Shown: piece after piece, positions 44,513-48,106 of the stretch
How the letters are laid out: each line of letters starts with the position of its first letter
How positions within the stretch are numbered: position 1 is the stretch's first letter
Source of the DNA: Fuerstiella sp.
Lineage (GTDB): Bacteria > Planctomycetota > Planctomycetia > Planctomycetales > Planctomycetaceae
Direction of reading: 5' to 3'
NCBI GenBank assembly: GCA_022843805.1
Contig: JALHMY010000078.1
Coordinates: forward strand, 1 to 48,106
DNA: 48,106 bases
The notes under the pieces: generated by a model
Seen by the model: the letters and a program-made list of their open reading frames with translations, nothing else
What the model was told of the DNA's origin: nothing
The model's database searches: none
Translations under genes and position numbers: made by a program

Positions 44513-45037
44513 ATGCGACCCACGGCGGAACTGGTGAGAGAAGCACAGTCTGATGACAGGGCGGCATTTGCTGAACTGGTTCAACGCTACCAACGCGCTG
44601 TTCTATCAACCGCATGGTCCGTGCTGCACGATTATCACTCTGCTCAGGATGTTGCTCAGGAAAGTTTTTTCCAGGCATATTGCAATCTTGGAAGTCTGCG
44701 GGACGTCAGAGCATTTAGTTCGTGGCTCCTGACCCTGACAAGGCGAGAAGCAATCAAGCGATCCCGGAAAATTCGCGTGACAGTAGCGATCGAGTCCGTC
44801 CCGGAAAATGCGATTTCCACGGTCCTTTCAACCTGGAATGAACCGTTCGAAGATCTTGTAAAGAGTGTTGGGAGACTTCCGGAACACGAACTGGAGGTTG
44901 TGGTATTTCACTACATTGATGCTTACTCAGTCGCAGAAGTGGCTGAACTGACCGGACGTCCAGTCGGCACGGTCACCAAACAGCTTTCCAGGGCAATCAG
45001 TCGATTGCGGGAGTGGCTCGCAGAGGTGCACAAATGA
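44513..45037 (+). CDS. ECF-type RNA polymerase sigma factor
   Basis: A 174-aa sigma-70 family protein with region 2 (AAFAELVQRYQRAVLSTAWS, HSAQDVAQESFFQAYCNL, FSSWLLTLTRREAIKRSRK) and region 4 (LPEHELEVVVFHYIDAYSVA, EVAELTGRPVGTVTKQLSRA). It is of a different group from the kinase-linked ones. Two ATGs lie in tandem (44510, 44513). The stop codon overlaps the start of the next gene (ATGA at 45034), so the pair is co-translated, which is typical of a sigma factor and its membrane regulator. Confidence 0.92.
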   Translation: MRPTAELVREAQSDDRAAFAELVQRYQRAVLSTAWSVLHDYHSAQDVAQESFFQAYCNLGSLRDVRAFSSWLLTLTRREAIKRSRKIRVTVAIESVPENAISTVLSTWNEPFEDLVKSVGRLPEHELEVVVFHYIDAYSVAEVAELTGRPVGTVTKQLSRAISRLREWLAEVHK

Positions 45038-47835
45038 CGAACGACAGTATTGAACAACAACTCAGACAACTCGGGGAAGAGTGGCCGGCCGATGATTCCT
45101 TCGTCGAACGTGTGATTTCGCGAATCGACAGCGAGACCCTTCGCCCAGGCGTCTCACAGTCTGCAGGAAAGCTCGTTATGCGAACCAGCTATCTGACGAT
45201 CGGCGCGATCATTGCATGCCTCGGTCTATGGTGGGCTCTCGGATGGCAAAGCTCTGGAAGTGTTCTCTACGCTCAGGTGAAAGATGCGCTCAGGCAGGTG
45301 CAGACGATTCATGAGATGGCTCAGGCGCACACCGATGACGGCAGGACACATCAGTTTGCAGAAACCTGGTTCGCTCGGGGAAGGGGATTTCGTCTGGTCC
45401 GTGATGATCAGGTCCGCATCGACAACGGGACCTGGTTCTGGGACCACAAAAAGGGATCAGATACAGCATGGCGAACAAAGAGCCTGGGCACTGACGAACT
45501 GCTTGACCAGGCACTCAACCTTCGTGAACAGCTGGAACGTGACTGCGAACGTTATCCGGAGGGTGATCGCAGCATCGACGGCGTGCCTCAAAAATGCTAC
45601 CGGCTGACATTTCATGGAGCCGTCAAACCGGCAGATCCATCAGTCATGGATTTTGACAAGCGACGGACGCTCATCTTTATCAGTCCAAAGTCGTTGCCCA
45701 CACGTGCCGAAATGCTGGAGAAAATCGACGGCGACTGGAAAACGCGTTTCGTTCGCACCTGGGAATACGATGTGCCCGTTGAACAAAGTGTCTTTGAGCC
45801 GCAGTTCGCCGAAGGTGTGCGGGTGATCGATATCGACGAAGCGTTTGAACGGCTGACTGAAGTCGAGAACGCTGTCCATACAGAAGAGCGCGAAGGGCTG
45901 ATCTATACGATCCATCAGGCGAAGCGATTCGAAAATGGCGGGGTGATGCTTGTGTCGTCCGTGCGGGGCACAGCAGAGACGCTGAAGAAATTCCCGCTGA
46001 CACGCCGCATGCTGCAACCTGGCCGCTACTTTCTCGACGGCCCCGCAACCAACTACGAGGCCTCGCCGCAGGGGTCGGAGTCTTTCCGCCTGAGCCTCGC
46101 CAAAGCGAACCATCAGGGAATCGACATCGAGTGGTGGATGATGGTGCCGCGAGGACGACTGCCGAATTGGTTTGAAGACAAGGATGGTAAAGTCATACTG
46201 GAGGTCGGAATCACGCCGAAGGGCGAATACGCGAAGGCCAGTCACGCTGACGAACGTGGAGTTATCCATCACATCACCTGGGAGCTTCCTCTCGATATTC
46301 CGAAACCCGATCAGCTGCCGTCACTGAACGATATCGCCGCAAGCGTGCATTCTGATCTGAGTATGCTCAAGGCATTGATCTTCCCTGGGCAGCTCAATAT
46401 GGGCGTGAAGGATATCAATGGGACTCCGACGAGCCAGTTTGGATCACCGGACGACGTATCGCCGGAAGAATTCGCGAAGGCGGTGCGGGAGCATTGGCAG
46501 TGGTGGGAACGTGGCGACGTTGATTTCCAAATCAGGAGCGGCGGAACGAGCTACGGGAACGAAATCGGCGGCGGATTGAAACCGGCCGTGATGGTTGACT
46601 ACATCTCAGTCGTCGATGACACCACGCTTGCCCGAGCAGCTGAACGCAGCAACCTGATTGTCATCTCAGCCCGTGGGACAAAAATCACCGACGCCGGACT
46701 CGGGCACCTGAAGTCTCTCAGGAGGCTCCGAAAGCTGGACGTCGCAAACACCTCAGTGACAGATGATGGCCTGCTGCATCTGAAAACGATGACGTCGCTG
46801 GAATCCCTGAACGTGACCGAAACTGCCGTGACGCAGGCGGGTATCGAGCTATTGCGAAAATCTCTGCCTGACATTGTAATCGTGACTAATGACGACGATT
46901 CCAGCACGCAGCCAGCGGAGAACGTCATAACGTCCGGCAACGTCCCCCATCCGCTGCCGGCGACGGTAACTGGCACCGTCATTGATCTGGAAGATCGGCC
47001 GGTGGCCGATGCGCGGGTGACGGTGCTGATCCGGACGTTCTCAAACGCAATGCACGAGGAGTTGAAGGGACCGCTGGTGTGGACCGCAATGACCGACGAC
47101 GAGGGTCGCTATTCCTTTGCTCCCACCGGGACGGTTCACCCCAACAACGAAGTACGGATTAAGGTAGTGGCAGAAGGTTTCGCGGACCTGTCCGATCGAG
47201 ATTACGAAAAGAAGATCCTGGATGGCGTCATGCCTGCCGTGCGAATGTTCCCTGGACGACGAATCACAGGGCGATTGGTTGGTGAAGATGGCGTGGGAGT
47301 TACCGAGGCGATTGTTCGATTTCAATCCTGCAATGCGGATCTGAGCGTGATGTGGGATTCAGGCCCATTCCCTGTCGATCCGGATGGCCGGTTTTCATTG
47401 TCCATCCCCACGGACGGAACGGCCGCTGCTGCCATCTATCCCTCAGGCTTTGCTCCACGATTTGTTGATGTGACGAAAGAAGCTGATCAGGGCAACGTTG
47501 TGCTTGAGAAAGGCGTCGCGCCGAAAGGTCGAGTCGTCGACAAAAACGGTCAGGGCGTTGCCAATATCATTGTGGGCATCCGCAAAACCGAACATCGCAC
47601 CATGCACGCATCTATGGCTGTCATCGGGACTGCGGTCAGGACCAACGAGACGGGATACTTCCAGCTTCCTGCGTTAAAAGGTTCTTACACGTTGTCAGTT
47701 GGCCGTTCCATACCGGATTATTCAGGGCAAATGATGCTGGATGGCGAGACACCGCCGTCGATCGAACCGGTGACGATCGAATTTGATGGTTCCCTACCGG
47801 ATGAGGTTATTCTGTTGCAGGAGCAAACTCCATAG
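45034..47835 (+). CDS. Membrane-anchored probable anti-sigma/sensor protein with LolA-like, leucine-rich and carboxypeptidase-regulatory-like domains
   Basis: A 933-aa protein. Residues 1-50 are cytoplasmic (QQLRQLGEEWPADDSFVERV), in the position of an anti-sigma domain but without the zinc motif. A transmembrane helix spans about 51-71. A LolA/lipoprotein-carrier-like fold follows (about 75-270: VKDALRQVQTIHEMAQ, IDNGTWFWDHK, VPQKCYRLTF). A middle region is not recognised. Leucine-rich repeats (ITDAGLGHLKSLRRLRKLDV and VTDDGLLHLKTMTSLESLNV) lie at about 550-616, and three carboxypeptidase-regulatory/beta-sandwich repeats (VTGTVIDLEDRPVADARVTV, ITGRLVGEDGVGVTEAIV, KGRVVDKNGQGVANIIVG) at about 640-930. 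Coupled to the ECF gene, it probably transmits an envelope signal. Confidence 0.85.
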   Translation: MTNDSIEQQLRQLGEEWPADDSFVERVISRIDSETLRPGVSQSAGKLVMRTSYLTIGAIIACLGLWWALGWQSSGSVLYAQVKDALRQVQTIHEMAQAHTDDGRTHQFAETWFARGRGFRLVRDDQVRIDNGTWFWDHKKGSDTAWRTKSLGTDELLDQALNLREQLERDCERYPEGDRSIDGVPQKCYRLTFHGAVKPADPSVMDFDKRRTLIFISPKSLPTRAEMLEKIDGDWKTRFVRTWEYDVPVEQSVFEPQFAEGVRVIDIDEAFERLTEVENAVHTEEREGLIYTIHQAKRFENGGVMLVSSVRGTAETLKKFPLTRRMLQPGRYFLDGPATNYEASPQGSESFRLSLAKANHQGIDIEWWMMVPRGRLPNWFEDKDGKVILEVGITPKGEYAKASHADERGVIHHITWELPLDIPKPDQLPSLNDIAASVHSDLSMLKALIFPGQLNMGVKDINGTPTSQFGSPDDVSPEEFAKAVREHWQWWERGDVDFQIRSGGTSYGNEIGGGLKPAVMVDYISVVDDTTLARAAERSNLIVISARGTKITDAGLGHLKSLRRLRKLDVANTSVTDDGLLHLKTMTSLESLNVTETAVTQAGIELLRKSLPDIVIVTNDDDSSTQPAENVITSGNVPHPLPATVTGTVIDLEDRPVADARVTVLIRTFSNAMHEELKGPLVWTAMTDDEGRYSFAPTGTVHPNNEVRIKVVAEGFADLSDRDYEKKILDGVMPAVRMFPGRRITGRLVGEDGVGVTEAIVRFQSCNADLSVMWDSGPFPVDPDGRFSLSIPTDGTAAAAIYPSGFAPRFVDVTKEADQGNVVLEKGVAPKGRVVDKNGQGVANIIVGIRKTEHRTMHASMAVIGTAVRTNETGYFQLPALKGSYTLSVGRSIPDYSGQMMLDGETPPSIEPVTIEFDGSLPDEVILLQEQTP

Positions 47836-48106
47836 TTTTCAATTGCTGGCTGCGTGCAGCACTAAAGCGGCATCAAACCTGAAACCCCATTGATCAGCAC
47901 GAGGATGAGGTGTGTATTGGTTCAGCGTAACTTCTAAAATCGGTGCACGAGATTAACACAGACGTGTCGTGAGGCGGACAGAGGAGGGATTGGATGTTGG
48001 TTTGGCCATTGCATGGGGGCCAGCTTCCAAACGCCAGGATCAATCCCACAGGCCATTAACGTCTCATGCGTTTCAATGAATGAACCATTGCAACCTGCCC
48101 CAACGG
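47836..48106. other. Right-edge intergenic sequence
   Basis: About 270 bp after the last gene; nothing recognised. Confidence 0.4.

Noticed and set aside
1-48106. CRISPR arrays, rRNA or tRNA genes
   Set aside because: No regularly spaced direct repeats of CRISPR type and no rRNA or tRNA signatures were noticed on either strand. The repeats present are dispersed element copies.

Overview
The window looks like chromosomal DNA of a planctomycete (Planctomycetota). The evidence is the combination of a DUF1501 protein, ECF sigma factors paired with a very large Ser/Thr-kinase/beta-propeller protein, a one-TM protein joining a LolA-like fold to leucine-rich and carboxypeptidase-regulatory-like repeats, PM20D1-like M20 peptidases and abundant IS/REP debris. 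No rRNA, tRNA or CRISPR array was recognised. All calls come from reading the sequence; no database search was run.

Layout. 1-6.0 kb: the tail of an ADP-ribosylglycohydrolase-like gene, a sigma-54 activator, an M20 peptidase and a DUF1501 protein. 3.9-8.4 kb: decayed duplicated segments, a truncated paralogue of the gene at 22.6 kb cut by an IS4-type deletion derivative, a membrane protein and the tail of a lipoprotein-like gene. 8.5-22.3 kb: a potassium island. A clear ydaO-type cyclic di-AMP riboswitch (8497-8612) precedes an APC-superfamily permease, followed by a CPA2-type cation/proton antiporter, a 32-codon membrane micro-ORF, kdpF, kdpA, kdpB, kdpC, kdpD, kdpE and a broken second kdpE. 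22.6-26.1 kb: small, partly GC-rich genes of immunity-protein type (an Imm26-like gene broken by a stop, two SUKH/SMI1-KNR4-like genes) separated by imperfect palindromes that resemble integron attC sites. 26.2-26.9 kb: a 226-bp MITE and an IS4 derivative. 26.9-35.4 kb: two ECF sigma factor genes, each with a giant kinase/WD40 gene, one intact (2080 aa) and one reduced to its C-terminal part. 36-44 kb: three copies of an internally deleted REP-associated transposase (RAYT) element, two of them carrying the same 226-bp MITE with a perfect 8-bp target duplication, plus IS1380-like and other transposase debris, the longest IS4-type copy, a SEC-C protein and a secreted helical-repeat protein. 44.5-47.8 kb: an ECF sigma factor translationally coupled to a 933-aa membrane-anchored probable sensor/anti-sigma protein.

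How it works together. The riboswitch, permease, antiporter and Kdp system form a coherent potassium-homeostasis unit. The kinase and ECF modules are separate signalling units. The remaining accessory DNA is shaped by non-autonomous elements: every RAYT and IS4 copy lacks catalytic parts, and within each family the copies share the same lesion, so they probably spread after the deletion by using an enzyme encoded elsewhere.
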